NCBI RefSeq assembly: GCF_001888805.2
Contig: NZ_CP019113.1
Span: 1,240,001-1,304,000, forward strand
Length of the DNA stretch: 64,000 nucleotides
Source: Enterobacter sp. SA187
Lineage (GTDB): Bacteria; Pseudomonadota; Gammaproteobacteria; Enterobacterales; Enterobacteriaceae
Reading direction: 5' to 3'
Part shown: piece after piece, positions 1-8,034 of the stretch
Layout of the letters: each line of letters starts with the position of its first letter
Position numbering within the stretch: the first letter of the stretch is position 1
The notes under the pieces: model-generated
What the model saw: the letters and a program-made list of their open reading frames with translations, nothing else
The model's database searches: none
What the model was told of the DNA's origin: nothing
Translations under genes and position numbers: made by a program

Positions 1-137
1 AGCAGAATCACGTCGATTCTGGCGTCGGTCAGGCGGGCGAGATGCTGGCGCAGGCCGTTAAAATCTATCTTGCCGTCGGTTTCCATCGGCGTAATGGACG
101 GGCACCAGACGCCCGTAAAGCGTGCATCACTGGACAT
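1..137 (-). CDS. Dihydrodipicolinate synthase / N-acetylneuraminate lyase family protein (5' part only)
   Basis: The first 45 codons of a gene that leaves the window on the left. The N-terminus reads F-T-G-V-W-C-P-S-I-T-P followed by a D-G-K-I-D-F motif and an L-x-x-H-L segment. That is the usual start of the DapA/NanA class I aldolase family (TIM barrel, Schiff-base lysine further in). A good ribosome site (AAGGAG) lies about 9 bases before the ATG, on the minus strand at about 144-150. Family members split pyruvate from sugar acids or condense pyruvate with aldehydes; the substrate cannot be told from this fragment. It is divergent from yiiM. In E. coli K-12 the neighbour of yiiM on this side is kdgT, so this gene is a local difference. 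Confidence 0.75.
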   Translation of the reverse strand, partial: MSSDARFTGVWCPSITPMETDGKIDFNGLRQHLARLTDARIDVIL

Positions 138-315
138 GTTGTTGACTCCTTGAATGTGAAATGGCGTTTCAGAAGTTAGCTAAGTGATAGCACGGCTTGC
201 AGCATTTCACGCCAGTGGTGTACTTTTTTTGCGCGCTGATGCCGCAAAAATATTGTATTTGGCGGCGTTTCCGGCCAGCCTGAAGCGCAGTGGAATTATG
301 ACAAAGGGAGACGAT

Positions 316-987
316 ATGCAATATCCGATGGAGGTATTTTCCGGCAAGGTGCGCGATTATCCGGGCAGCCGCCCGAGCGCCATTGCGAAAGTGCAGGTGG
401 ATGGCGAACTGACGCTTACGGAACGCGGCCTGAAAGATGACCAGCAGGCGGAGAAAAAGATCCACGGCGGCCCCGACCGTGCGTTATGCCACTATCCGCG
501 GGAACATTACGCCCAATGGGCGCGGGATTTCCCGGACCAGGCGGCGCTCTTTGTCGCCCCGGCCTTTGGCGAGAATCTGTCGACCGTCGGGCTGACGGAG
601 AAGAACGTGTATATCGGCGATATTTTCCGCTGGGGCGAGGCGCTGATCCAGGTGACGCAGCCGCGCTCGCCGTGCTTTAAGCTCAATTTCCACTTCGGCA
701 TTCCCAATATGGCGACGCTGATGCAGGATCGCGGTCACACCGGCTGGCTGTACCGTATCGTGGCGGGCGGGAAGGTGTTCAGCGATGCGCCGCTGGAGCT
801 GGTATCCCGTTGCAGCGAGATCAGCGTCCATGAGGCGGGTGTCATTGCCTGGCATACGCCGTTCGACGATGAGCAGTATCATCGCCTGCTGTCAGCGGCA
901 GGGCTGTCGGTGAGCTGGGCAAGAACCATGCAGAAACGGCGGATTAGCGGCAAAATCGAAGACAGTTCGCGGCGGTTGCGCGGGTAA
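316..987 (+). CDS. yiiM: YiiM, MOSC-domain protein (6-N-hydroxylaminopurine resistance)
   Basis: About 223 residues, closely matching E. coli YiiM. A MOSC domain covers roughly residues 20-160, with the family signature G-G-P-D-R-A-L and the molybdenum-cofactor-binding type segment S-P-C-F-K-L around residue 118. A three-alpha domain follows at the C-terminus. In E. coli YiiM uses molybdenum cofactor to reduce N-hydroxylated bases such as 6-hydroxylaminopurine and so detoxifies mutagenic analogues. The frame is open upstream, but the start is placed at the ATG at 316 because the protein then begins as in E. coli and an AAGGGAG ribosome site lies just before it. It is convergent with cpxA. Confidence 0.95.
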   Translation: MQYPMEVFSGKVRDYPGSRPSAIAKVQVDGELTLTERGLKDDQQAEKKIHGGPDRALCHYPREHYAQWARDFPDQAALFVAPAFGENLSTVGLTEKNVYIGDIFRWGEALIQVTQPRSPCFKLNFHFGIPNMATLMQDRGHTGWLYRIVAGGKVFSDAPLELVSRCSEISVHEAGVIAWHTPFDDEQYHRLLSAAGLSVSWARTMQKRRISGKIEDSSRRLRG

Positions 988-995
988 CCGGCGTT

Positions 996-1020
996 GCCCT
1001 CTCCCGGTGAAGGAGAGGGC
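996..1020. terminator. Bidirectional hairpin between yiiM and cpxA
   Basis: Nine-base-pair stem GCCCTCTCC / GGAGAGGGC with a seven-base loop, lying between two convergent genes. There is no clear T-run on either side, so it may end transcripts weakly or only protect their 3' ends. Confidence 0.55.
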
Positions 1021-1026
1021 GCTACA

Positions 1027-2403
1027 TCAGGCTCGCTTGCTATACAACGGCAGCCAGAGGGTCAGGCGCAGGCCGCCTAACGGGCTGTCGTCGGCTTTCA
1101 CCCAGCCGCGGTGCTGCTGGATGGCGGTTTCCACAATCGCCAGGCCCAGCCCTGTGCCGCCGGACTCGCGATCGCGGGCCTCGTCGGTGCGGTAGAACGG
1201 CCGAAAAATCTGCTCGCGATCTGCCGGGCTGACGCCCGGACCGTCATCATCCACGTGAATGGTGATGCCGTCTTTATCCACCGCAAATCCCACTTCAATC
1301 TGCGTGTGTGAATAACGCAGCGCATTACGCACGATGTTTTCCAGCGCGCTTTCCAGCGCGTTCGGGTTGCCGTACAGCGGCCATGGCCCTGGCGGGAAGG
1401 TCACCGTCAACGTCTTGCCCATCTGTTCGGCTTCAAAGGCGGCGTTGTCCAGCACCTCGCTCCACAGCTGATTCGCTTTCATGGTTTCGCTGACCAGCGC
1501 GTTTTTCTGCTGATTGCGCGACATCACCAGCAGGTCGTTGATCATGCTGTCGAGCCGCTGCGCTTCGGTTTCGATGCGCTCCAGCTCTTTGCTTTCACCA
1601 CTGCGACGGCGCAGCAGGGCGGTGCCCAGTTGCAGACGCGTCAGCGGGGTGCGCAGTTCATGCGAAATATCAGAAAGCAGGCGTTGCTGCGAGGTCATCA
1701 TGCGTTCCAGGGCCGTCACCATCTGGTTAAAGCTGGCCCCGGCGGCGAGGAATTCCTGCGGCCCCGCTTCCAGTTCCGGATGCTGACGCAGGTTACCCTG
1801 CGCCACTTCATCGGCAGCATTTTTCAGCTTACGCGCCGGTTTGGCGAGACTCCACGCCAGCCATAACAGCAATGGCGAACTGACCAGCATGGTGACAATC
1901 AGCAGTAATAACGGGCGGTCAAAAAGCAGGTTAATAAAGTCTGACTGCGAGCTGCTGGCCGGACGAATGAGATAGAGCTGGTAATTATCTTCCCCATCCC
2001 TGATGGAAAATGGCCCTACCAGCTCTACCCGACCGTACTTTTTCTTCTGCGGGTGGTCGGAGTTATCCGCCTGCCCGATGAAGTTACGAATGATCTGCAT
2101 TTCGCTGCGTTCTGCGCCAATCACGCGCCCTTCGCTGGTCACCAGCAGCAGGCGTTGACCCGGCGGCGCCCATTTGTCGATCGCGCGGAATAATCTGCGC
2201 CACCACATCAGGTCGTTCGGCGGATCATTGGCCAGTTCCGCTTCGACATGCTGTTCGATCATCACGCCCTGGCGCTGTTCGCTGTCGAGCAACTCCGTCA
2301 TCTGACGGGAGTCCAGCTTCGGCACCATCAGTACCAGCATCAGCACCAGTGCCAGCGTTAACCAGAAAATGGCAAAGATGCGCGCAGTCAAACTTCCAAT
2401 CAT
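1027..2403 (-). CDS. cpxA: CpxA, envelope-stress sensor histidine kinase/phosphatase
   Basis: 458 residues, nearly identical to E. coli CpxA (457). Inner-membrane sensor kinase: first membrane helix about residues 8-28, periplasmic sensor to about 163, second helix about 164-184, then HAMP, the dimerisation/phosphotransfer domain with the H-box S-H-E-L-R-T-P near 248, and a catalytic ATPase domain with the N box and G-x-G-T-G-L-G-L near 405-425. It phosphorylates CpxR when proteins misfold in the periplasm and dephosphorylates it otherwise; CpxP holds it inactive. It overlaps cpxR by four bases (ATGA), which indicates translational coupling. Confidence 0.98.
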   Translation of the reverse strand: MIGSLTARIFAIFWLTLALVLMLVLMVPKLDSRQMTELLDSEQRQGVMIEQHVEAELANDPPNDLMWWRRLFRAIDKWAPPGQRLLLVTSEGRVIGAERSEMQIIRNFIGQADNSDHPQKKKYGRVELVGPFSIRDGEDNYQLYLIRPASSSQSDFINLLFDRPLLLLIVTMLVSSPLLLWLAWSLAKPARKLKNAADEVAQGNLRQHPELEAGPQEFLAAGASFNQMVTALERMMTSQQRLLSDISHELRTPLTRLQLGTALLRRRSGESKELERIETEAQRLDSMINDLLVMSRNQQKNALVSETMKANQLWSEVLDNAAFEAEQMGKTLTVTFPPGPWPLYGNPNALESALENIVRNALRYSHTQIEVGFAVDKDGITIHVDDDGPGVSPADREQIFRPFYRTDEARDRESGGTGLGLAIVETAIQQHRGWVKADDSPLGGLRLTLWLPLYSKRA

Positions 2404-3098
2404 GAAGCAGAAACCATCAGATAGCCGCGACCACGCAGGGTTTTAAACCACGGATGTCCGTCTTTGCGTTCCGGCAATTTACGGCGCAGGTTGGAAATGT
2501 GCATATCGATGGCGCGATCGAACGGCGTTAAGCGCTTACCCAGCACTTCCTGGCTCAGATGTTCACGGGAAACGACCTGGCCCAGATGCTGCGCCAGCAG
2601 ATAAAGCAGCGTGAATTCGGTGCCGGTAAGTTCCAGCGACTGTCCATCAAAGCTGGCTTCCTGACGGCCTGGATTGAGGCTTAAGGCGTCGACTTCTAAA
2701 GTAGGGGAACCGTTATCGCTGTTTTGCTGCTGCTCGCTCCAGTGTGAACGGCGCAGGATGGCGCGGATGCGCGCAACCAGCTCACGGTCGTTGAAGGGTT
2801 TAGGCAGATAATCGTCCGCGCCCAGCTCAAGGCCAAGTACGCGATCCAGTTCGCTGCCGCGTGCAGTCAACATAATAACGGGCGTCTGGTGTGTCTGGCG
2901 AAGCTCTTTAAGTGTATCAATACCGTTTTTCTTCGGCATCATCACGTCGAGCAAAAGTAAATCGATACTGTCGTCAAGGAGGTCGAGCGCTTGTTCCCCA
3001 TCATGGGCAACCAACACGTCAAAGCCTTCCATGTCGAGCAGTTCCTTTAACAGGGATGTAAGCTCTCGGTCATCATCAACTAACAGGATTTTATTCAT
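2400..3098 (-). CDS. cpxR: CpxR, OmpR-family response regulator of envelope stress
   Basis: 232 residues, full length. Receiver domain residues 1-115 with the acidic pair D-D near residue 8-9, the phosphorylated Asp in L-L-L-L-D-V-M-M-P near 51 and the conserved K of P-K-P-F near 101. The C-terminal winged-helix DNA-binding domain covers about 130-232 and ends in the R-G-R-G-Y-L motif typical of OmpR-class proteins. It activates protein-folding and protease genes, and its own operon and cpxP through the CpxR box in the divergent promoter. It is first in the cpxRA operon. Confidence 0.98.
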   Translation of the reverse strand: MNKILLVDDDRELTSLLKELLDMEGFDVLVAHDGEQALDLLDDSIDLLLLDVMMPKKNGIDTLKELRQTHQTPVIMLTARGSELDRVLGLELGADDYLPKPFNDRELVARIRAILRRSHWSEQQQNSDNGSPTLEVDALSLNPGRQEASFDGQSLELTGTEFTLLYLLAQHLGQVVSREHLSQEVLGKRLTPFDRAIDMHISNLRRKLPERKDGHPWFKTLRGRGYLMVSAS

Positions 3099-3153
3099 TG
3101 TTTAAATACCTCCGAGGCAGAAATTACGTCATCAAGGCGCGCTAATCCATGAC

Positions 3154-3168
3154 TTTACGTTGTTTTAC
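3154..3168 (-). promoter_or_regulatory. CpxR box between cpxR and cpxP
   Basis: Read on the minus strand this is GTAAA, five bases, GTAAA, a perfect match to the known CpxR consensus. It sits in the 150-base divergent promoter region between cpxR and cpxP, where CpxR-P is known to activate both directions in E. coli. Confidence 0.9.
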
Positions 3169-3248
3169 ACCCCCTGACGCTAGTTTTCAGCCTGAACCGT
3201 ACACTGGCTCTCGTTGAATCGCGAAACAAAAGATTTTGGGAGTAAGTG

Positions 3249-3752
3249 ATGCGCAATGTTACCGCTGCCGTCATGGCCTCAAGCCTGGCATTCAGTGCAG
3301 TCAGCCAGGCAACTGGAGACGTAACAGGCGATAACTGGCATCCAGCAGATGGACTTACTCAGCGTAGCAGCCAGAGCCACATGTTTGACGGTATTAGTTT
3401 AACCGAACATCAGCGACAGCAGTTACGCGATCTCATGCAGCGGGCACGGCACGACCAACCCCCTGTCAACGTGAGCGACGTGGAGACAATGCACAACCTT
3501 GTCACCGCACAAAAATTTGATGAAAGCGCTGTGCGCGCTCAGGCAGAAAAAATGGCACAAGAACAGGTTGTTCGCCAGGTCGAAATGGCCAGGGTTCGCA
3601 ACCAGATGTACCACCTGCTAACGCCGGAGCAGCAAGCGGTTTTACATAAGAAACACGATCAGCGAATGAAACAACTGCGCGACGTCGCGCAAATGCAGCA
3701 AAGTTCATCGTTGAAGTTATCGAGTAGCAGCAGTACCGGTAGTAACCAGTAA
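3249..3752 (+). CDS. cpxP: CpxP, periplasmic Cpx inhibitor and chaperone
   Basis: About 167 residues with an N-terminal signal peptide of about 22 residues (M-R-N-V-T-A-A-V ... S-Q-A). The mature protein has the two L-T-x-x-Q motifs that define the CpxP/Spy family (L-T-E-H-Q near residue 53 and L-T-P-E-Q near 124). CpxP binds the CpxA sensor domain to keep it off, and hands misfolded proteins to DegP. The ATG at 3249 is chosen over the GTG directly before it because it gives the E. coli N-terminus; GGGAG lies nine bases upstream. The C-terminal tail is serine-rich. The mRNA 3' end carries CpxQ. Confidence 0.96.
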   Translation: MRNVTAAVMASSLAFSAVSQATGDVTGDNWHPADGLTQRSSQSHMFDGISLTEHQRQQLRDLMQRARHDQPPVNVSDVETMHNLVTAQKFDESAVRAQAEKMAQEQVVRQVEMARVRNQMYHLLTPEQQAVLHKKHDQRMKQLRDVAQMQQSSSLKLSSSSSTGSNQ

Positions 3753-3759
3753 CACCCTG

Positions 3760-3817
3760 TTTTCCTTGCCATAGACACCATCCCTGTCTTCCCCCACATG
3801 ATGTGGGGGTTTTTTTT
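3760..3817 (+). ncRNA. cpxQ: CpxQ small RNA, from the cpxP 3'UTR
   Basis: The 58 bases from TTTTCCTTGCC to the end of the T-run match what is known of Salmonella and E. coli CpxQ almost base for base, including the seed area and the C-rich terminator hairpin. Known biology: RNase E cuts the cpxP mRNA just after the stop codon to release CpxQ, an Hfq-bound RNA that represses inner-membrane and envelope mRNAs during Cpx stress. The RNA begins seven bases after the cpxP stop. Recognised from memory of the sequence. Confidence 0.85.
3791..3817 (+). terminator. cpxP/CpxQ rho-independent terminator
   Basis: Perfect palindrome CCCCCACAT G ATGTGGGGG at 3791-3809 followed by eight T. It ends cpxP and forms the 3' end of CpxQ, where the T-tail is the Hfq-binding element. 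Confidence 0.95.
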
Positions 3818-3939
3818 GCCCGCAATTTGCCACCGGGATCCTTTAAATCTGCAATTTCACACCCTTCGATGTGCCTTTTCATCACAATGAGGCTTTTTTC
3901 ATCCGTTATACTGGTTCCTGTGTTCTGGCAGGAGTCTCT

Positions 3940-4845
3940 ATGAATCAATCTTATGGACGGCTGGTCAGCCGGGCGGCGATTGCGGCGACGATCCTCGCAA
4001 GCGCGTTACTGCTGATCAAAATCGTCGCATGGTGGTACACCGGGTCGGTCAGCATTCTGGCGGCGCTGGTGGATTCTCTGGTGGATATTGCCGCCTCGCT
4101 CACCAACCTGCTGGTGGTGCGTTACTCTTTACAGCCTGCGGATGACGAACACACATTTGGTCACGGCAAGGCGGAATCGCTGGCGGCGCTGGCGCAAAGT
4201 ATGTTTATTTCCGGCTCGGCGCTGTTCCTGTTTTTGACCGGGATACAACATCTGGCGCGCCCGGAACCGCTCAATGCGCCGGGGATCGGGGTGGTTGTCA
4301 CTGTGATTGCCCTGATAAGCACAGTCATCCTTGTAACCTTCCAGCGCTGGGTAGTAAGAAAAACCCAAAGCCAGGCGGTAAGGGCGGATATGCTTCATTA
4401 TCAGTCTGATGTTATGATGAATGGCGCGATTCTCATCGCCCTTGGCCTGTCCTGGTATGGCTGGCACCGTGCCGATGCGTTATTTGCATTAGGTATTGGT
4501 GTTTATATATTGTACAGCGCGCTACGTATGGGTTATGAGGCGGTTCAGTCATTATTGGATCGCGCGTTACCTGACATCGAACGTCAGGAAATATTCGAAA
4601 TCGTCACTCGCTGGCCTGGAGTCAGCGGCGCGCACGACCTTCGCACGCGGCAGTCAGGGCCGACCCGCTTTATACAGATTCATTTGGAAATGGATGACAA
4701 TCTTCCCCTTGTTCAGGCGCATCTGGTGGCTGAACAGGTTGAGCAGGCGATCCTGCAACGCTTTCCGGGGTCGGATGTCATCATCCATCAGGATCCTTGT
4801 TCGGTAGTACCTCAGGAAAAGGGTACGTCAATCAATGCTTTGTGA
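3940..4845 (+). CDS. fieF: FieF, ferrous iron/zinc efflux transporter (CDF family)
   Basis: About 301 residues, family length. Cation diffusion facilitator with six membrane helices in the first 210 residues. The metal site of helix II is visible in D-S-L-V-D near residues 45-49, with partner aspartates in helix V (H-Y-Q-S-D near 153-157). A cytoplasmic C-terminal ferredoxin-like domain with several His/Asp metal ligands follows. It exports Zn2+ and Fe2+ in exchange for protons. The start at 3940 follows a GGAG site and gives the E. coli N-terminus M-N-Q-S-Y-G; the longer open frame upstream is not used. It has its own promoter (TATACT at 3907-3912). Confidence 0.96.
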   Translation: MNQSYGRLVSRAAIAATILASALLLIKIVAWWYTGSVSILAALVDSLVDIAASLTNLLVVRYSLQPADDEHTFGHGKAESLAALAQSMFISGSALFLFLTGIQHLARPEPLNAPGIGVVVTVIALISTVILVTFQRWVVRKTQSQAVRADMLHYQSDVMMNGAILIALGLSWYGWHRADALFALGIGVYILYSALRMGYEAVQSLLDRALPDIERQEIFEIVTRWPGVSGAHDLRTRQSGPTRFIQIHLEMDDNLPLVQAHLVAEQVEQAILQRFPGSDVIIHQDPCSVVPQEKGTSINAL

Positions 4846-4908
4846 TCGGTTGTAAAAGAGTGAGTCAGGCCACTTTTTTGTACAGAAATTAGCGCCATTT
4901 CGCCTGAC

Positions 4909-4942
4909 CTGAATCAATTCAGCACAGAGATATTGATATACT
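4909..4942 (+). promoter_or_regulatory. pfkA promoter with Cra (FruR) operator
   Basis: The palindromic CTGAATCAATTCAG at 4909-4922 matches the Cra operator class and the known E. coli pfkA operator. A TATACT box lies at 4937-4942. Cra represses pfkA during growth on gluconeogenic carbon sources. The exact -35 is unclear by eye. Confidence 0.7.
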
Positions 4943-5026
4943 ATTCGCAACATCGTTGTTCACTCCTTCGGGGGAGTCGCTTCGGGCAACAGAATTCATT
5001 TTGCATTCCAAAGTTCAGAGGTAGTC

Positions 5027-5989
5027 ATGATTAAGAAAATCGGTGTGTTGACAAGTGGCGGTGATGCGCCGGGCATGAACGCTGCAATTCGCGGCGTGGT
5101 TCGCGCGGCATTAACGGAAGGCCTGGAAGTTTGTGGTATTTATGACGGTTACTTAGGTCTTTACGAAGATCGTATGGTGCAGCTCGACCGTTACAGCGTG
5201 TCCGACATGATCAACCGTGGCGGTACTTTCCTTGGCTCCGCACGCTTCCCGGAATTCCGCGAAGAGCATATCCGCGCTGTGGCTATCGAAAACATGAAAA
5301 AACGCGGTATCGACGCGCTGGTGGTCATCGGCGGCGACGGCTCATACATGGGTGCGAAGCGTCTGACTGAAATGGGCTTCCCGTGCATCGGTCTGCCAGG
5401 CACCATCGATAACGACGTGGCGGGTACTGACTACACCATCGGTTACTTCACCGCGCTGCACACGGTTGTTGAAGCCATTGACCGTCTGCGCGACACCTCT
5501 TCCTCTCACCAGCGTATCTCCATTGTTGAAGTGATGGGCCGTTACTGCGGCGACCTGACGCTGGCTGCGGCTATCGCGGGCGGTTGTGAGTTTATCGTAC
5601 TGCCGGAAGTGGAGTTCAGCCGCGAAGATCTGGTTAACGAGATCAAAGCCGGTATCGCGAAAGGTAAAAAACACGCCATCGTTGCCATCACCGAGCACAT
5701 CTGCGACATCGACGAGCTGGCGAAATACATCGAAGAAGAAACGCAGCGTGAAACCCGCGCCACCGTACTGGGCCACATCCAGCGTGGCGGTTCGCCGGTG
5801 CCTTACGACCGTATTCTCGCTTCCCGCATGGGCGCTTACGCCATTGAATTGCTGCTGCAGGGCCACGGTGGTCGTTGCGTCGGTATTCAGAACGAAAAAA
5901 TGGTGCACCACGACATCATCGACGCTATCGAGAACATGAAGCGTCCGTTCAAAGGCGACTGGCTGGACTGTGCCAAAAAACTCTATTAA
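5027..5989 (+). CDS. pfkA: PfkA, 6-phosphofructokinase I
   Basis: 320 residues, the exact E. coli length. It phosphorylates fructose 6-phosphate with ATP to fructose 1,6-bisphosphate, the committed step of glycolysis, as a cytosolic tetramer. Visible motifs: ATP-binding G-G-D-A-P-G-M-N near residue 11, G-G-D-G-S near 103 and the catalytic P-G-T-I-D-N-D near 124-130. Arg residues around 21, 25 and 54 form the ADP/PEP allosteric site of this family. It is a single-gene unit with its own Cra-controlled promoter and terminator. Together with tpiA and glpX further on, it places three sugar-phosphate enzymes in this region. Confidence 0.98.
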   Translation: MIKKIGVLTSGGDAPGMNAAIRGVVRAALTEGLEVCGIYDGYLGLYEDRMVQLDRYSVSDMINRGGTFLGSARFPEFREEHIRAVAIENMKKRGIDALVVIGGDGSYMGAKRLTEMGFPCIGLPGTIDNDVAGTDYTIGYFTALHTVVEAIDRLRDTSSSHQRISIVEVMGRYCGDLTLAAAIAGGCEFIVLPEVEFSREDLVNEIKAGIAKGKKHAIVAITEHICDIDELAKYIEEETQRETRATVLGHIQRGGSPVPYDRILASRMGAYAIELLLQGHGGRCVGIQNEKMVHHDIIDAIENMKRPFKGDWLDCAKKLY

Positions 5990-5997
5990 TGCCTTCT

Positions 5998-6028
5998 CAT
6001 CCCTCTCCGCCCGGAGGGGGATGCTTTT
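5998..6028 (+). terminator. pfkA terminator
   Basis: Inverted repeat CATCCCTCTCCG / CGGAGGGGGATG (5998-6023, one G-T pair, very short loop) followed by CTTTTC. It lies nine bases after the pfkA stop. Confidence 0.8.
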
Positions 6029-6132
6029 CTTATTCCTCACTGTTATAGCCAATCTTTTTTTATTCTTTAATCATTGGTTCGCTTTCTGGCACGCTGCTTT
6101 CATCACAACACAACAGCATATGAGAGTGAGCA

Positions 6133-7122
6133 ATGAACAAATGGGGCGTGGGATTAACTTTACTGCTGGCATCCGGCAGTGTTCTGGCGAAGGATATTCA
6201 GTTATTAAACGTGTCTTACGATCCAACGCGTGAGTTGTACGATCAGTACAACAAAGCGTTCAGTGCTCACTGGAAACAGGAAACCGGCGATAACGTCGTG
6301 ATCCGCCAGTCGCACGGCGGCTCGGGCAAACAGGCAACCTCAGTTATCAACGGCATTGAGGCCGATGTGGTGACGCTGGCGCTGGCCTATGACGTGGATG
6401 CGATTGCCGAACGTGGCCGTATCGACAAAAACTGGATCAAACGCCTGCCGGATAACTCCGCGCCGTACACCTCCACCATCGTCTTCCTGGTGCGTAAAGG
6501 CAACCCGAAACAAATCCACGACTGGAATGATCTGATCAAACCGGGCGTCTCTGTGATCACGCCGAACCCGAAAAGCTCCGGCGGCGCACGCTGGAACTAT
6601 CTGGCGGCCTGGGGCTACGCCCTGCATCACAACAACAACGATCAGGCTAAAGCGCAGGACTTCGTGAAGTCGCTGTTTAAAAACGTTGAAGTGCTGGATT
6701 CCGGCGCACGCGGCGCGACCAATACCTTCGTGGAACGCGGTATTGGCGATGTGCTGATTGCCTGGGAAAACGAAGCGCTGCTGGCGACCAACGAACTGGG
6801 CAAAGACAAGTTTGAGATCGTCACGCCGAGCGAATCCATTCTGGCCGAGCCGACCGTTTCCGTGGTCGACAAAGTGGTCGAGAAGAAAGACACCAAAACC
6901 GTGGCCGAAGCCTATCTGAAGTATCTCTACTCACCGGAAGGTCAGGAGATCGCGGCGAAAAACTTCTACCGCCCGCGTAACGCGGAAGTGGCGAAAAAAT
7001 ACGAAGGCGCCTTCCCGAAACTGAAACTGTTCACCATTGATGAAGAGTTCGGCGGCTGGACGAAAGCCCAGAAAGAGCACTTCTCTAACGGCGGTACTTT
7101 CGACCAGATCAGTAAGCGTTAA
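6133..7122 (+). CDS. sbp: Sbp, periplasmic sulfate-binding protein
   Basis: 329 residues with a 19-residue signal peptide (M-N-K-W-G-V ... S-V-L-A, then K-D-I). The mature protein is a type II periplasmic binding fold; family motifs V-S-Y-D-P-T-R near 28 and S-H-G-G-S-G-K-Q near 63-70 contribute to sulfate binding. Sbp delivers sulfate or thiosulfate to the CysTWA importer for cysteine synthesis. It stands alone, away from the transporter genes, as in E. coli, where CysB activates it under sulfur limitation. The 80-base AT-rich upstream stretch presumably holds that promoter, but I could not define a CysB site. Confidence 0.96.
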   Translation: MNKWGVGLTLLLASGSVLAKDIQLLNVSYDPTRELYDQYNKAFSAHWKQETGDNVVIRQSHGGSGKQATSVINGIEADVVTLALAYDVDAIAERGRIDKNWIKRLPDNSAPYTSTIVFLVRKGNPKQIHDWNDLIKPGVSVITPNPKSSGGARWNYLAAWGYALHHNNNDQAKAQDFVKSLFKNVEVLDSGARGATNTFVERGIGDVLIAWENEALLATNELGKDKFEIVTPSESILAEPTVSVVDKVVEKKDTKTVAEAYLKYLYSPEGQEIAAKNFYRPRNAEVAKKYEGAFPKLKLFTIDEEFGGWTKAQKEHFSNGGTFDQISKR

Positions 7123-7131
7123 TTATCCTCT

Positions 7132-7168
7132 GCTGCCCGGCGACACGAGTGAGTCGGGCAGCGTTTTT
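7132..7168 (+). terminator. sbp terminator
   Basis: GCTGCCCG (7132-7139) and CGGGCAGC (7155-7162) form the stem, followed by GTTTTTA. It ends the sbp transcript. Confidence 0.9.
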
Positions 7169-7223
7169 ATTTGGTCATTATTTTGCGTTACCCTTCCGGT
7201 AAAAGTTTTTTCCGGAACGTAAA

Positions 7224-7961
7224 ATGAAACGACTTCTCTCTATCTTCATCCTGCTGATTATTCTTCTCCTCGCCGCCGTTGCGGGCGTCTGGCTGTGGCT
7301 TCAGTCCGGTAATCCGAATGCGCTGCGGCAGATTGTTTTCGAACAGTGTCTTCCCCATCAGCAACCCTGCGCCGAGGTTAACCCCAAAAGTGGGTACGTG
7401 GTGTTCAAAGATCGTAATGGCCCGTTGCAGTACCTGTTGATGCCAACCTATAAAATCAACGGCACGGAAAGCCCGCTGCTGCTGGAGCCGCAAACGCCGA
7501 ACTTTTTCTGGCAGGCGTGGAGCGCGCGACGTTTTATGAGCGAACGCCGGGGCGCGCCTGTGCCTGATGAGGCGGTATCGCTGACCATTAATTCCCGCAG
7601 CGGACGCACGCAAAATCATTTCCATATTCATATCTCCTGCCTGCGGCCCGATGTCCGCGCCGCGCTTGATGAACACAGCGCCGCGATCAGCAGCCGCTGG
7701 CTGCCGTTCCCCGGCGGGCTGCGCGGGCATGACTATCTGGCCCGTCGCGTCACTGAAAACGAACTGGTGAAGCGCAGCCCGTTTTTAATGCTGGCCGAAG
7801 AAGTGCCGGACGCGCGCGAGCATATGGGCCGCTATGCGCTGGCAATGGTAAAACAGGCGGATGGTGCCTTTGTTCTGCTGGCGACCAGCCGCAATCTGCT
7901 GCTGCTTAACCGCGCCTCCGCCGAGGAAATCCAGGATCATGAGTGTGCGATCCTCAAATAA
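7224..7961 (+). CDS. cdh: Cdh, CDP-diacylglycerol pyrophosphatase
   Basis: 245 residues. An N-terminal membrane helix (about residues 5-27) anchors a domain of the HIT-related Cdh family. The histidine triad N-H-F-H-I-H-I-S near residues 131-138 is intact. The enzyme splits CDP-diacylglycerol into phosphatidate and CMP at the inner membrane. The C-terminal half (P-G-G-L-R-G-H-D-Y-L-A-R-R-V and the closing R-A-S-A-E-E-I-Q-D-H) matches E. coli closely. Compared with E. coli a few residues are missing in the Gln-rich part near residue 45. It is followed by an SLC13 transporter that is absent here in K-12. Confidence 0.95.
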   Translation: MKRLLSIFILLIILLLAAVAGVWLWLQSGNPNALRQIVFEQCLPHQQPCAEVNPKSGYVVFKDRNGPLQYLLMPTYKINGTESPLLLEPQTPNFFWQAWSARRFMSERRGAPVPDEAVSLTINSRSGRTQNHFHIHISCLRPDVRAALDEHSAAISSRWLPFPGGLRGHDYLARRVTENELVKRSPFLMLAEEVPDAREHMGRYALAMVKQADGAFVLLATSRNLLLLNRASAEEIQDHECAILK

Positions 7962-8034
7962 CCTGCGAATAATTAGCGTTTACGGGGCGGAGTTGTCGCC
8001 GTAGACTTGCTGAAAATATCGTCAGGAGACAGGT

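Noticed and set aside
184..315. Longer N-terminus for yiiM
   Set aside because: The ATG at 316 has the ribosome site and the family start; the upstream frame is promoter DNA.
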